Below, piece after piece: positions 1-9,401 of a stretch of 64,000 nt of DNA. The notes beneath the pieces were generated by a model. That model saw nothing but the letters and a program-made list of their open reading frames with translations, was not told the origin of the DNA and ran no database searches. The DNA comes from CBDHDJ01 sp965261645. GTDB taxonomy: Bacteria > Pseudomonadota > Alphaproteobacteria > SHVV01. The stretch's first letter is position 1. Every line of letters starts with the position of its first letter. Where the stretch lies: NCBI GenBank assembly GCA_965261645.1, contig CBDHDJ010000003.1, forward strand, positions 434,001-498,000, written 5' to 3'. A program made the translations under genes and the position numbers.

Positions 1-15
1 GAACTCCTGTACCCG

Positions 16-1931
16 ATCGCGGTAGGGAAGCGGGTTGCCCCGCTCCCCCCGCACAGATCCGTGCAGGCACGTTGATGCACACGGCTCCTCCCTCAGGTCA
101 ATTGACGGCAAATCGTTGGCTCGGCCACGGGTGTCGGATTTCCAGCGTGGGCCAGTATTTCGCTGTCAGTCGCTCCATACGGTCCCCGCTGTAGCGGTCC
201 TTCTGCGATCTGCGGCGCAGAGTCCTGAGCCACAGTACTTTCAGTCGTTGCACGAAACGCCCCAGATATCGGTAGCTGGTTGGAACGGCAAAGTAGTTCA
301 GCCATCCATCAAGTACCTGTCCCAGCCACCGCGCGGTCTGGTTTACGCCGTCGTGCATCCGCCTGCGAAGCTCCTCCTTTATTCGCTTCAGGGTGCGCGC
401 CATCCGCTTCGAGACCGGCTTGCGCCCCAACTGGAACCGCCCCTTCCTGTCCTTCGCGCAGTAGTGCGTGAAGCCCAGAAAGTCGAGCGTCTCCGGTTTG
501 CCCAACCCTAGCCGCTGACGGTTCTCAGTTGCGAACCGCCCGAACTCGATGAGCCGGGTCTTGTCAGGGTTCAGTTCCAGTTCAAAACGTCCAAGCCGCT
601 CCTTCAGGTCACGCAGAAATCGCTCCGCGTCTTGCTTGTGCTGGAAACCCACCACGAAATCATCGGCGTACCGCACGATGATTGTGTCGCCTTTGACCTC
701 GTGGCTGCGCCACTTCTTCTGGAACCAGAGATCGAGAACGTAATGTAGGTAGATGTTGGCCAGGATCGGCGAAATCACCGAACCCTGGGGAGTCCCCCGC
801 ATGTTGTCCCGCCACTCGCCATTTTCCATGACGCCGACGTGCAACCACTTGGATATCAGCCTGATGACCCGCTTGTCTCCGATGCGATGTTCGAGGAACC
901 GGACCAACCAGTCCCGCGAGACATGGTCGAAAAATCCGCGGATATCTGCGTCAGCTATCCAGTTGATCTTACGCCGTTCAATCCCGACCGCGAGCGCATC
1001 AAGCGCGTCGTGCGCCCCACACCCGGGCCGGAACCCATAGCTAAACCCCAGGAACTCCGCCTCGTAAATTGGCGTCAGGATAATCTCCGCCACCGCCTTC
1101 TGGACAATCTTGTCCTCTATGGCCGCGACGCCGAGCGGTCGTGTGCCGCCATCCGGCTTCGGGATGTTCACCCGCCGTGATGGCGTCGCCCGGTACGCTC
1201 CCGAGTGCACGCGGTCGTGCAGGGCGGCCAACCGGCCTTCCAACCCTCCCTCGTACATCCCCCACGTCATGCCATCCGCACCTGCCGCCGCGTCCTTCTT
1301 CAACGCGAAGAACGCCCAGCGCAGCGCATCGACCGTAACGTGGTGGAGAAGCGCCGTCAGACGCTCCCGTGGCTCCCGTTGTACAAACTGCCGTATCCGG
1401 TCGGCCGCTTGTGACACGCTTTCCCGGTCCTGCGTCCGGCGCATGCTTTGGCTTTCCAGATTCCCCTTGGGCTCGGTCCTTCGCTCCATCGGCTCCGCCG
1501 GAACAGGCCTCCCTTTGTTCGCCGACTTCATCGCTACTACTCCCGAGTCTGACTTCTCCATGCCGTTCGTCATCGGTTACGGATTCCTCCTTTCCTTTGC
1601 GATCCCGCTACGACCGCGGGATGACATGGAGACCTCCCAGGTCCCGGCGTGAAAGCCTACGTACGTGCGGTTGGGTTCTTCGACTCCGCAGGGTCCACTT
1701 CCCCCTTACCATGGCGGTGGAAGCGGTGTTGCCTTCGACATACTGGAAAGCCTCGGCACCCTGATTCTCAGACTTTTCGTAGCTCAATCGCCCTCGCCCA
1801 TACGCGCCCCTGTCAACGCTTAACCTGCATCCTCGCGAATGCCGGCCCATGACTCGGGGTGGAAGTGGTTGGTTACTCCTTCTTCCCGCCGGACTCACAC
1901 CGGCTACTTTCCGCCAGTTAGCCTGGCGCTC
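16..1931 (-). mobile_element. Group II intron inserted in an IS66 transposase gene
   Basis: Both ends can be placed by restoring the host reading frame. On the minus strand the upstream exon ends with codons for HADETGW (last base 1932), and bases 15-1 resume with codons for RVQEF, giving a continuous IS66 DDE-site sequence once 16..1931 is removed. The intron starts GAGCG (consensus GUGYG, so position 2 is off) and ends in AT, fitting the usual AY end. Just after the maturase ORF, about positions 20-80, a GAGCCGTG...GCACGGATC hairpin followed by a second hairpin looks like domains V and VI. Only about 360 nt precede the ORF and 80 nt follow it, a compact ribozyme as in small bacterial group II introns. 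Subclass and splicing competence are not established. Confidence 0.85.
98..1573 (-). CDS. ltrA: Group II intron reverse transcriptase/maturase
   Basis: 491-residue intron-encoded protein. The reverse-transcriptase domain fills roughly residues 90-370, with IPKPDGGTRPLG (RT block), the GTPQGSVISPILANIYL block and the catalytic YADD motif (VRYADDFVVGF). A maturase/domain X region follows, with DFLGFTHYCAKDRKGRF and the late WLNYFAVPTSYRYL segment typical of bacterial group II proteins. No HNH endonuclease zinc motif is visible at the C terminus, so this is probably an endonuclease-minus protein. It should bind the intron RNA, help it splice and copy it into new sites. The ORF lies inside the intron (domain IV position), antisense to nothing else real, and appears intact. 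Confidence 0.95.
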   Translation of the reverse strand: MTNGMEKSDSGVVAMKSANKGRPVPAEPMERRTEPKGNLESQSMRRTQDRESVSQAADRIRQFVQREPRERLTALLHHVTVDALRWAFFALKKDAAAGADGMTWGMYEGGLEGRLAALHDRVHSGAYRATPSRRVNIPKPDGGTRPLGVAAIEDKIVQKAVAEIILTPIYEAEFLGFSYGFRPGCGAHDALDALAVGIERRKINWIADADIRGFFDHVSRDWLVRFLEHRIGDKRVIRLISKWLHVGVMENGEWRDNMRGTPQGSVISPILANIYLHYVLDLWFQKKWRSHEVKGDTIIVRYADDFVVGFQHKQDAERFLRDLKERLGRFELELNPDKTRLIEFGRFATENRQRLGLGKPETLDFLGFTHYCAKDRKGRFQLGRKPVSKRMARTLKRIKEELRRRMHDGVNQTARWLGQVLDGWLNYFAVPTSYRYLGRFVQRLKVLWLRTLRRRSQKDRYSGDRMERLTAKYWPTLEIRHPWPSQRFAVN

Positions 1932-3542
1932 CCAGCCGGTCTCGTCGGCATGGCGCACCGTCGTCCGGTTCTGGTGCGCGAGAATCGCCTGGTAGACCGG
2001 GTCGAACAGCGGCACGAAGCGCTTCAGGCTGTTGGCCAGCGTGCCCGGCGAGACCGCCAGCCCCTGGTCCGCGTACCACGCCGCGACCCGGCACAGCGGG
2101 CGCAGGCACGCACAGTGCTCGAACAAAAACCGTGCCCAGAAGCTGGTTCCGAAGAGCGTTCCGGGGAACAGCCGCGGCACCGGCGGCGCAATCGCTTCCA
2201 GGGGCGACGACGCGCAGTCGCAACCCCGGCGCCAGCGCGTCCGCTCGATCCTGCGGATGTGGGCCTTGACCGCGATCTCGATCAGCGTCGTCACACGCTC
2301 GCCGTTGGCGACATAGGGCTTGCCGCAACAGGAACAGATCCGCGCATCCTTCGGTGGGTTGCGCCGTTCGGTCTTCTCCGGAAGCCCGGGCCGCGGGGTG
2401 CGACCGTGGCCGGGCGCGCCGCGTTGCTGGCCGCGCTTGCGTCCCGTGCCCGGCTTCTTCTGCCGCTCGCTCCTGCTCCCGAAGACCGCCTTCGACAGGA
2501 CGGCCCGGCTCGAGCGCAGCTTGGCCAACTCCTCTTCCAGCCTCTCGTTGCGGGTTTGCAGGGACTCGATGGTCTTCTCCTGCTTGCGCAATCTCTTCAA
2601 GGCCGCCGGCAGCAGGGGACGTTCGGCAAGCTCGGCCTCCAGCCGCTCGGTCTTGAAGGCCGACGTATCCAGGGCAATTTGCAAATCGGTGATGCGCCTG
2701 TCCTGCCAATCGATGAAGTTCATCTGGTCGTGGTATTCCGCCAGCTCCGCGCGCAGCAGCTCGACCTCGTCGGACAGCCCACGTGCCGTCGCCTTGATGC
2801 GCTGCAACCACTCCAGCTCGCGGCGCAGCCGGCCGTTCTCCCGGTTCTGCTGACGGGTCTCGCGGGTCAGGGAATCGACTTCCCCGCGCAGCGCCTTGAT
2901 CGTGTCCTTCTGCTTCTGCGTCCGTTCCAGCGCCTTGCCCAGCCGGATGCTCTCCTTCGACCGCACCGACTGCGCGGCCCGCTCCGACTTGCGCAGCGCC
3001 GAGACCTCTCCGCGCAACGCCACGACCTCGTCCTTCTGTCCCTGCGACCGCTCCAGGGCCTTGCGGAGTCGGGCATTCTCCCTCGACAGTGGCCCGGTCG
3101 CGTCCTTCCGGCCTTTCGACGCCAGGGCCTTGTGCAGCCGCGCGACCTCGTCGCGCAGCGCTTCGATCGTGCAGAACTCGCTCGACCCGCTGCGGGCTTC
3201 GGAGAGCAACTCCTGCAAGTGCGCCACTTCGGCCTGCAAGGACGGCACGTCCTTGGCCGCGCGGCGGAGGTCCCCGGTCTCCTGCTCGGCCTCGCTCAGC
3301 CTCTGCCGGCAGGCCTTGAACCGCGACTTCCACGCACTCCCATCGCTGCGGGCGGCGACTTCCGCCCAGCGCAACTCTTCCGCGCGCGCTTCCGCTGCTT
3401 CCGCCCGCGCCCGCTCCTGTTCGCACAGAGACTGCCAGTCGCGCGGCTCGCTCGTCGGCGCCGACATGGGGGGCGACCAGATCGCCTCGTCCCCCTCGGT
3501 CAGCGTCAGCGCCGTCCCGAAATCCTCGTCGCGCATCGCCAT
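1932..3542 (-). CDS. tnpC: IS66-family transposase TnpC, upstream exon (interrupted by the group II intron)
   Basis: 537 residues before the intron, ending in HADETGW, the first catalytic Asp of the IS66 DDE domain; the second exon runs off the window at position 1. The C-terminal half has the IS66 signature FGSRSERQKK, a glycine/arginine linker, a zinc-finger-like CSCCGKPY...RGCDC region and the pre-catalytic helical domain. The first 300 or so residues are an exceptionally long coiled coil with near-repeats of the pattern RLRKALERSQGQKDEV and RLGKALERTQKQKDTI. Usual TnpC proteins are about 510-560 residues in total, so this one is much longer. The start ATG at 3542 gives the full coil; an internal start cannot be excluded. 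No tnpA/tnpB homologues are seen upstream. Confidence 0.85.
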
Positions 3543-3913
3543 GGACGTGACGATAACGAATCGCGGGCGGCGTTACCAGAGGGTTTTGCACGGCGCTACG
3601 ACACGCACATGAAGCGGGCCGAGCCCAGGAGGGACATCTGGCTGCGGCCACTCAGGCGAGACTGGAAGCGGACACTCAATCGCTGAAATCTCCATCACCT
3701 GAGAACGGAAGGATTACACGGGACGGAACCGAAAAAGCTTGGCGGCGCAAATCGGAAGAGGTCAGCTGACTGGAGGGGATGGCCGTGCACCGAGCCAATT
3801 TGAACAATCACCCGGAATTGCCCGAATTGCGCCACAGGCGAATGCCGCAGGCACTCACCACGACGATGCAAAGCGGATCGATGCGATATGGCGGTCGCGA
3901 TTCCCGGTCGAAC
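3543..3913. other. Non-coding interval between tnpC and an outer-membrane protein gene
   Basis: About 370 bases with no ORF that looks like a protein family. It should contain the right end of the IS66 element and the promoter of the following gene, but I could not identify a convincing terminal repeat or promoter. IS66 elements normally carry tnpA and tnpB here; neither is present. Confidence 0.4.
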
Positions 3914-4750
3914 ATGAAAGACGGTACCCGCTCTCCAGTTGCTATGCCGGCATGCACGGTGCCGTCGCGGGTGAAATGCCTCCATTTGGCGGCGACCCTG
4001 GTCGGCATCGCGGCAACCCTGGTCCCAGGGGTCGGGGTCGCGGACGATGTCTATCTGAGGGCCGGGATCGGTTTCGACCGCCCTGCCGAGACCCGGTTCA
4101 TGGACAACGATTGTTCCAGCGTTTCTCCGGCGGCGCTGTATGGCTGCGGCACGGGCGGCGACGGTGCGCCTCTGCGTTCGCTAGGCGACTTCGGGACGGT
4201 GGCCAGCGTTGAGTTCGGGACCGGCCATATACTCACGCGCGCCACGCGGGTCGAAGTCCTGGTCGAATACCGGCCGCGCTTCGCCTTCGATGGACGCGCC
4301 AATTTCCTGGAGCCCGCGCGCCAGCAGTCGGTCTCGGCGAACCTCTCCTCCCTGTCGGGCATGCTGGCCGCTTACGTGGACTTGCCGGAACTAGGCGTGC
4401 CGAAGCTGGGCCGTTTCAGCCCGTTTCTCGGAGGTGGCGCTGGAGCCGTCCGGGTTGAGATTGGAGAAACCCGCATGGCGTTTCCGAGGACGACCACCAT
4501 TGTTCCGGGCGGGCGTCGGGTCAACCTCGCCTGGATGCTGACGGCTGGGATCGCGACATCTCTGGACGACGACACGACGCTCGAACTCGCTTGGCGTTAT
4601 ACGGATCTCGGCCCGGTCGAGACCGGGGAAGGCAGGGGCCGGGTCGTCTGGCGGGACGGGAGCCGCGAGCCGCTGCCGCTCGATCTCGCCCCGACGCGGG
4701 CGAAGTTGAGGAGCCACGGCCTCCGCCTGTCCCTGCGCTACGCGTTCTGA
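3914..4750 (+). CDS. Outer-membrane beta-barrel protein (opacity/OmpA-barrel-like)
   Basis: Predicted secreted barrel. A hydrophobic signal segment (LHLAATLVGIAATL) ends at VGVA, followed by mature sequence starting DDVYLRAGIGF. The body alternates hydrophobic and polar residues, is rich in glycine and aromatic residues, contains FSPFLGGGAGAVRVEIGE and LAWRYTDLGPVETG strands, and ends LRLSLRYAF with the C-terminal Phe expected for BAM-inserted proteins. Two starts are plausible, ATG 3914 or ATG 3944; the reading frame extends further upstream to 3779, but that leader lacks signal-peptide character. No convincing ribosome-binding site decides between them. Similar proteins are surface porin-like proteins of unknown ligand in alphaproteobacteria. 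It stands alone between mobile elements. Confidence 0.7.
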   Translation: MKDGTRSPVAMPACTVPSRVKCLHLAATLVGIAATLVPGVGVADDVYLRAGIGFDRPAETRFMDNDCSSVSPAALYGCGTGGDGAPLRSLGDFGTVASVEFGTGHILTRATRVEVLVEYRPRFAFDGRANFLEPARQQSVSANLSSLSGMLAAYVDLPELGVPKLGRFSPFLGGGAGAVRVEIGETRMAFPRTTTIVPGGRRVNLAWMLTAGIATSLDDDTTLELAWRYTDLGPVETGEGRGRVVWRDGSREPLPLDLAPTRAKLRSHGLRLSLRYAF

Positions 4751-4998
4751 GGCCGGATGCGCGCCTTGCGATGAAGTCTCCTGGCGTGCACGATGAATGG
4801 CCGTGCAGGCTATTCCGCAATAAGCGTTCGGCCAGCTGGCGAGGTGGGCGCGGGCAGCAAATCGGTCTCCCAGCTCAGCGGACGCCCACAACATCAACCC
4901 GTCCGGGACGTCACGCTGCGACCGAACGCTTTCATCCAGAAAGTATCTGTTCCGTTAGGCCGTGATGGCCCGGACAGGAGCCTATAGGGAACCGCCAT
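4751..4998. other. Intergenic interval, nothing recognised
   Basis: Short gap between the barrel gene and the integrase remnant. I see no tRNA, attachment-site repeat or clear terminator in it, although an integrase gene would often sit beside one. Confidence 0.3.
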
Positions 4999-5770
4999 GT
5001 GGGAGGAAATCGGCCGTCTGCGCTCGACCGCATCGGCCCGGAGGACGTGGCCGCGTGGTTCGACGCGGCGAGCAAGGACAAGCCGGGCGCGGCCAACCGC
5101 GCCTTCGAGATTCTGCGCGCGATGATGTTCCGGGCCGAGGAATGGGGCCTGCGCGCGCGACAGCAACCCCTGCCTCGGCATCGCGAAGAACCCGAGAAAC
5201 CATGTCACCCGGTTCCTCGACGCGGGCGAACTGACCCGGCCCGGGCGCGCGCGCGACGCCCGCGAAGCCCAATGGCCCGAAGCCGTCGCCGCGGTCCGGC
5301 TGCTGGCGCTCGCCGGATGCCGGCGCGGCGAGGTGCTGACACTGCGATGGCACGACATCGGACCCGATGCCATCAACTCGGCGGATAGCAAGACCGGCCC
5401 GCGCGCGGTGCCGCTCGGCAAGGCCGCGCGGGCGCAGATCGACGCGCTACCGGAAAAGCGTCACCCCGGTGCGTTCCTGTTCCCGAAACTTGCCGAAGGC
5501 AGGTATTCGCACAGCCTTGTTGTCTGCTGGCGGGCGGTTTGCGAAGACGCGAGGTTCGGCAGGCTGCGCCTGCACGACCTTCGGCACACCACCGCCAGTC
5601 AGGCCGTCATGTCCGGCGAGAACCTGTCCTTGGTCGGCAGATTGCTCGGGCACCGTCGCCACCGCACCACGGCGGGCTACGCCCACCTCGCCGACGGGCA
5701 TCTGGTTGAGGCGGCGGAGAGGGTAGGCAGGATCATTGCGGAAGCAATGGAAGGCGAGCACGGCGGTTAG
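4999..5770 (+). pseudogene. Tyrosine recombinase/phage-type integrase, frameshifted
   Basis: The first part (LDRIGPEDVAAWFDAASKD, RAFEILRAMMFRAEEWGL) matches the core-binding domain of a site-specific tyrosine integrase. Near 5153-5165 the frame changes, and the catalytic domain continues to 5770 as NPCLGIAKNPRNHVTRFL. The catalytic residues are all visible: Arg in AGCRRGEVLTLRW, His-x-x-Arg in LHDLRHTTASQ, His in LLGHRRHRTT and the nucleophilic Tyr in AGYAHL. The N-terminal arm-binding domain is missing or unrecognisable. The single frameshift should prevent a full-length product. It suggests that an integrative element once entered here. Confidence 0.8.
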
Positions 5771-5910
5771 TCTGTGTCTTTACGTAGTAGTTGGAACCCA
5801 TCGCTGAACGCCGCGGCCATGATCCCTGTTGGCATCGCCACGATAGCGATTGAAGTTATCGCTGAAATGCCGGCGAATAGCTTACCGATAGCCGTAATCG
5901 GGTAAACGGT
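5771..5910. other. Short gap before IS6 copy 1
   Basis: 140 bases between the integrase stop and the IS6-family inverted repeat. No gene or repeat recognised. Confidence 0.3.
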
Positions 5911-6710
5911 GCTGTCAACTTAACGAAGGCAGGTCGCAGTTGAACGTCTGAACTGAGCGGCTCAAGCAGCAGCGGTCACGGTCCGCCACGTGTTCATCGC
6001 GTCACCGCGGAATTGGCGCATTGTCTTGCGAGTGATCAGATGACGTTGGACATTGAAGGTGTTGTAGATGGCGGCGTGGGTGGAGAGAAACCTTTGCGCC
6101 GATCCTGATGACTTGAAGCCCTGCATCCTGCGTTCTCGTTGTCGAACCGGCAGGTGCGAATTCTCCGCCCGATTGTTGCTCCGTCCGCCGGTAACGTGTT
6201 TCCCCGTCATGTTGAGATCACGCAATGCTGCCCCGTAAGATGGCAGTTTATCGGTCACCACCTTATTCGGCGCATACCCCTGCTTCTTGAGCAGTTTGCG
6301 CATCAGCTTGAGTGCTGCTTTCTTGTTCCTCCGGGACTGAACCAGGATATCCAGCACCTCACCCTCGCTGTCCACCGCCCGCCATAGATACATCCGTTTT
6401 CCGTTGATGGAGGAAAACACCTCATCAAGGTGCCACCGGTCGTCTGGTCGAGGGCGTGATTGTCTCAGTTTTCGGGCATAGGCCTGCCCAAACTTTAAAG
6501 ACCAGCGCCGTATCGTCTCGTAAGAAACATCGACACCACGTTCAGCGAGCAGATCCTCCACATCGCGGTAACTGAGCGGAAACCGGAAACACAGCCAGAC
6601 GGCGCGCTGGATTATCTCTGCAGGAAACCGATGTCGGCGGTAGCTGATCTTGTTCATAACAGGAAGCTACTCGCCACCCGCAGCTGACACCAGCCAGTTA
6701 CCGTGACAGC
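5911..6710 (-). mobile_element. IS6-family insertion sequence, copy 1
   Basis: 800-bp element with short terminal inverted repeats starting GCTGTCA at 5911 and the complementary TGACAGC ending at 6710. A second copy of the same 800 bp lies inverted at 9358..10157, and the two transposases are identical in protein sequence with at least one silent base difference. The flanks (TAAACGGT and ATCCAGTA) do not form the 8-bp duplication normally made by IS6 elements. Confidence 0.9.
5962..6657 (-). CDS. IS6-family (IS26-like) transposase
   Basis: 231-residue DDE transposase filling the element. An N-terminal helix-turn-helix (SYRDVEDLLAERGVDVSYE) recognises the ends; the catalytic Asp, Asp and Glu are in WHLDEVFSSING, VVTDKLPSYGAAL and NNRAENSHLPVRQRER. 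Length and layout are those of an intact IS6 transposase, which moves by replicative, cointegrate-forming transposition. Confidence 0.95.
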   Translation of the reverse strand: MNKISYRRHRFPAEIIQRAVWLCFRFPLSYRDVEDLLAERGVDVSYETIRRWSLKFGQAYARKLRQSRPRPDDRWHLDEVFSSINGKRMYLWRAVDSEGEVLDILVQSRRNKKAALKLMRKLLKKQGYAPNKVVTDKLPSYGAALRDLNMTGKHVTGGRSNNRAENSHLPVRQRERRMQGFKSSGSAQRFLSTHAAIYNTFNVQRHLITRKTMRQFRGDAMNTWRTVTAAA

Positions 6711-6803
6711 ATCCAGTAACCTGCTGATAAACAATGGCAATCGGTTGTACAAAAGCCACGCCACGCTACAGTATTAAGAGGCTAAAAATCAGAGGTTTAA
6801 GAA

Positions 6804-7181
6804 ATGGCTATCGATGAAACCGGGCTCACCAAAGGTTTGGTGAGAAAATTGAACGCGCTTCGGAAATCTGTCGGTGACGGTCTCGCCGAAGAGGTTTTCG
6901 CGAAGTGGCTGGAGCGCGAGGCGGCCTCACAAGCAAAAGGCAACCCCGATCCCGTGGCGGTGAAGATCGCCGAGGTTCTTGCAGGCTTTGAGAATGACCC
7001 GAAGTTCAATCTCGGCAACCATGGGTACACATTACGACGCGCCAAAGGCAAAGGTGCGTCGGGCTTCATCGCATACAAAAATGAGAAGCCGAAAGAAACG
7101 CTGGCCCCGTCTTCTGAAATTGAGTTGGAGCCGCCTAGCCAAGAGGGGACGGCAGCTATGTCCGAGCCGTCGGCGGCATGA
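6804..7181 (+). CDS. Small hypothetical protein upstream of the RecD2-like gene
   Basis: 125 residues; not recognised. The first 60 are predicted helical and charged (LTKGLVRKLNALRKSVGDGL, EEVFAKWLEREA), followed by a KFNLGNHGYTLRRAKGKGASGFIAYK segment rich in Gly and Lys, and an acidic, Pro/Ser/Glu-rich tail that looks disordered. The start ATG at 6804 follows an AGAGG-type region. It lies between IS6 copy 1 and the next small gene on the same strand, so it may be part of the recD2 transcription unit. No function is proposed. Confidence 0.5.
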   Translation: MAIDETGLTKGLVRKLNALRKSVGDGLAEEVFAKWLEREAASQAKGNPDPVAVKIAEVLAGFENDPKFNLGNHGYTLRRAKGKGASGFIAYKNEKPKETLAPSSEIELEPPSQEGTAAMSEPSAA

Positions 7182-7359
7182 CCGGGTGCGCACCAGTAAG
7201 TACGACGAACCTGCGTAAGACTGACTGGCGATAGAATGCCTGAAAGGCGGGTCAAGAGCTAAGGGAAGTGCCGTCAGGACTCATGATAGCGGCATCGGAA
7301 TTGTGAGCCCTTCCGGATAAAGGTGCGACAAGAAATGTGAACCAATGCGGGGGCCTCGG

Positions 7360-7737
7360 ATGACGAACGGAAATTTGCACCAGATCTGGGTGGAACAGTG
7401 CGCCGCCGCTGAGGCTATCAAGCTGCGGTACGGTCTCAAGGCGGCCTTTGACTATGCGGTTGCCGAGAAGCTTCTGAACTTCGCCGAGGCCGCCGCCCAA
7501 CATCCCGAATTCGCCCGCGAACTACCCCGGTTCGTTTCGCGGGTGAGGCAGATGTTTACGGTGCAAGAGCTAGTGGTGCACCTTGCGCGTATAGAGCGTG
7601 AGCGCCGCGAAAACGACTTGGCCGCCATGGAAGACGACGAGGCACCCTTGGAAAACCCGGCGGCGGCCTTGGAGCGGACGCGGCAATTCGGTCTGATCAA
7701 GGAGTTGTTGACCGCCAATACGCTCGGCACGTCGTGA
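7360..7737 (+). CDS. Small hypothetical protein translationally coupled to the RecD2-like gene
   Basis: About 125 residues, mostly alpha-helical and charged; contains VEQCAAAEAIKLRYGLKAAF, FVSRVRQMFTVQELVVHLAR and a LERTRQFGLIKELL tail. No family recognised. ATG 7360 is preceded at about 8 nt by GCGGGGG; an alternative in-frame ATG exists at 7345. The stop overlaps the GTG start of the next gene by 4 bases (GTGA), which implies coupled translation and perhaps a functional link with the helicase. Confidence 0.55.
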   Translation: MTNGNLHQIWVEQCAAAEAIKLRYGLKAAFDYAVAEKLLNFAEAAAQHPEFARELPRFVSRVRQMFTVQELVVHLARIERERRENDLAAMEDDEAPLENPAAALERTRQFGLIKELLTANTLGTS

Positions 7738-9401
7738 GCGGGACGGCTGTGCGGCAACCGGAAGCGCCGAACCGGGAGGTTCTGGCTAGCCTCGTCGAGC
7801 GAGTGACGTTCCACAATGCCGATAACGGGTTTTGCGTTCTGCGCATCAAGGCACGCGGCCATCGCGATCTCGTGACGGTCGTCGGCCACGCCGCCATGGT
7901 CTCGGCCGGGGAGTGGATAACCGCATCGGGGGAATGGATCAACGACCGCACCCATGGTCAGCAGTTTAAGGCGCGCTTCATGCGCACCTCGGAGCCATCG
8001 TCGATCGAGGGCATCGAGAAATACCTCGGCTCCGGCATGATCCGCGGCATCGGGCCGGTCTATGCCGGGAAGATGGTCAGGGCGTTCGGTGAGAAGGTGT
8101 TCGACATCATCGAGGCGGAGCCGGAACGGCTGCGCGAGGTGACCGGCATCGGCCGGGTTCGCGCCAAACGCATCACCGACGCCTGGGCCGAGCAGAAGAT
8201 CATCCGGGAGATCATGGTGTTCCTGCACAGCCATGGCGTCGGCACGGCGCGCGCGGTGCGGATCTACAAGACCTACGGCGTGGATGCCGTTCAGGTCATG
8301 ACCGAGAACCCGTACCGCCTTGCCCGCGACATTCGCGGCATCGGGTTCAAGACCGCGGGCGCGATCGCCATGAAACTCGGCATCGAAAAGACGGCCATGA
8401 TCCGGGTTCGCGCGGGGATTTCCCATGCGCTGACCGAGGCGATGGACGACGGCCATTGCGGCCTTCCCGCCGCAGAGCTTGCGCCGCTCGCCGTCGAATT
8501 GCTGGAAGTCCCGAAGGAGTTGGTTCAAACCGCTCTGGACTTCGAACTGGCCGAGGGAACGGTCGTTGCGGACACGGTTGCCGGAACCCCCTGTATTTTT
8601 CTTGGTGGCCTGTACCGGGCCGAACGGGCGATCGGCGAACGGTTTCTGAAGATCGCGGGCGGCAGGCTGCCCTGGCCGAACATCGATGCCGGCAAGGCGT
8701 TGCCCTGGGTCGAGGGCAAGACCGGCCTGTCGCTTGCGGAAAGCCAGGCCGATGCGGTTCGCCGGGCCCTGAACTCCAAGGCCATGGTCATCACCGGCGG
8801 TCCGGGCGTGGGCAAGACGACCATCGTCAACGCCATCCTGCGCATCCTGGACGCCAAGGGCGTGACCCTGCTGCTTTGCGCGCCGACCGGCCGCGCAGCC
8901 AAACGGATGACGGAGGCCACCGGGTTCGAGGCCATGACGATCCACCGGCTGCTCGAGGTCGATCCCAGGGGCGGAGGGTTCAAACGCAACGCCGACAATC
9001 CGCTCGACTGCGGACTTCTGGTCGTCGACGAGACCTCGATGGTGGATGTCATGCTGATGCGGGCGTTGCTGACGGCGGTCCCCGACGAAGCCGCTCTGTT
9101 GATCGTCGGCGACATCGACCAACTACCGTCGGTCGGTCCGGGCCAGGTGCTGGCCGATATCATCGCCTCCGGCGCGGTCCCCGTCGTGCGGCTGACCGAG
9201 GTATTCCGCCAGGCGGCGCGAAGCCGGATCGTCACCAGCGCGCACGGGATCAACCGGGGCGCCATTCCCAATCTTTCCAAGCCCGCGGGCGACAGCGACT
9301 TCTACTTCGTGCAGGCGGACGATCCGGAAACAGCAGTCCCCATGATCATCGAGTGGTGCTGTCACGGTAACTGGCTGGTGTCAGCTGCGGGTGGCGAGTA
9401 G
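7734..9401 (+). pseudogene. recD2: RecD2-like ATP-dependent DNA helicase, C terminus replaced by IS6 copy 2
   Basis: SF1B helicase. Residues 1-330 hold the RecD2 OB-like start and helix-hairpin-helix repeats (GMIRGIGPVYAGKMVRAFG, VTGIGRVRAKRITDAW, IRGIGFKTAGAIAMKLG). Motor motifs follow: Walker A GGPGVGKTT at about residues 355-363, Walker B LLVVDETSMVD, motif III VGDIDQLPSVGPGQVL and LTEVFRQA. Native coding ends at 9357, where the IS6 inverted repeat begins; the frame then picks up 14 IS-derived residues and stops at 9401. RecD2 proteins are usually 700 residues or more, so the second RecA-like domain with motifs V and VI is mostly lost and helicase activity is unlikely. The GTG start overlaps the preceding gene. 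Confidence 0.85.

Noticed and set aside
1839..3686. Long open frames antisense to tnpC
   Set aside because: They arise from GC-rich codon bias opposite the real gene; composition is low-complexity Arg/Ala/Pro without family features. The same applies to the long antisense frames over the IS256, IS21 and IS1182-like transposases.
4751..5000. tRNA attachment site for the integrase
   Set aside because: No tRNA-like fold or direct repeat pair could be identified beside the integrase remnant.
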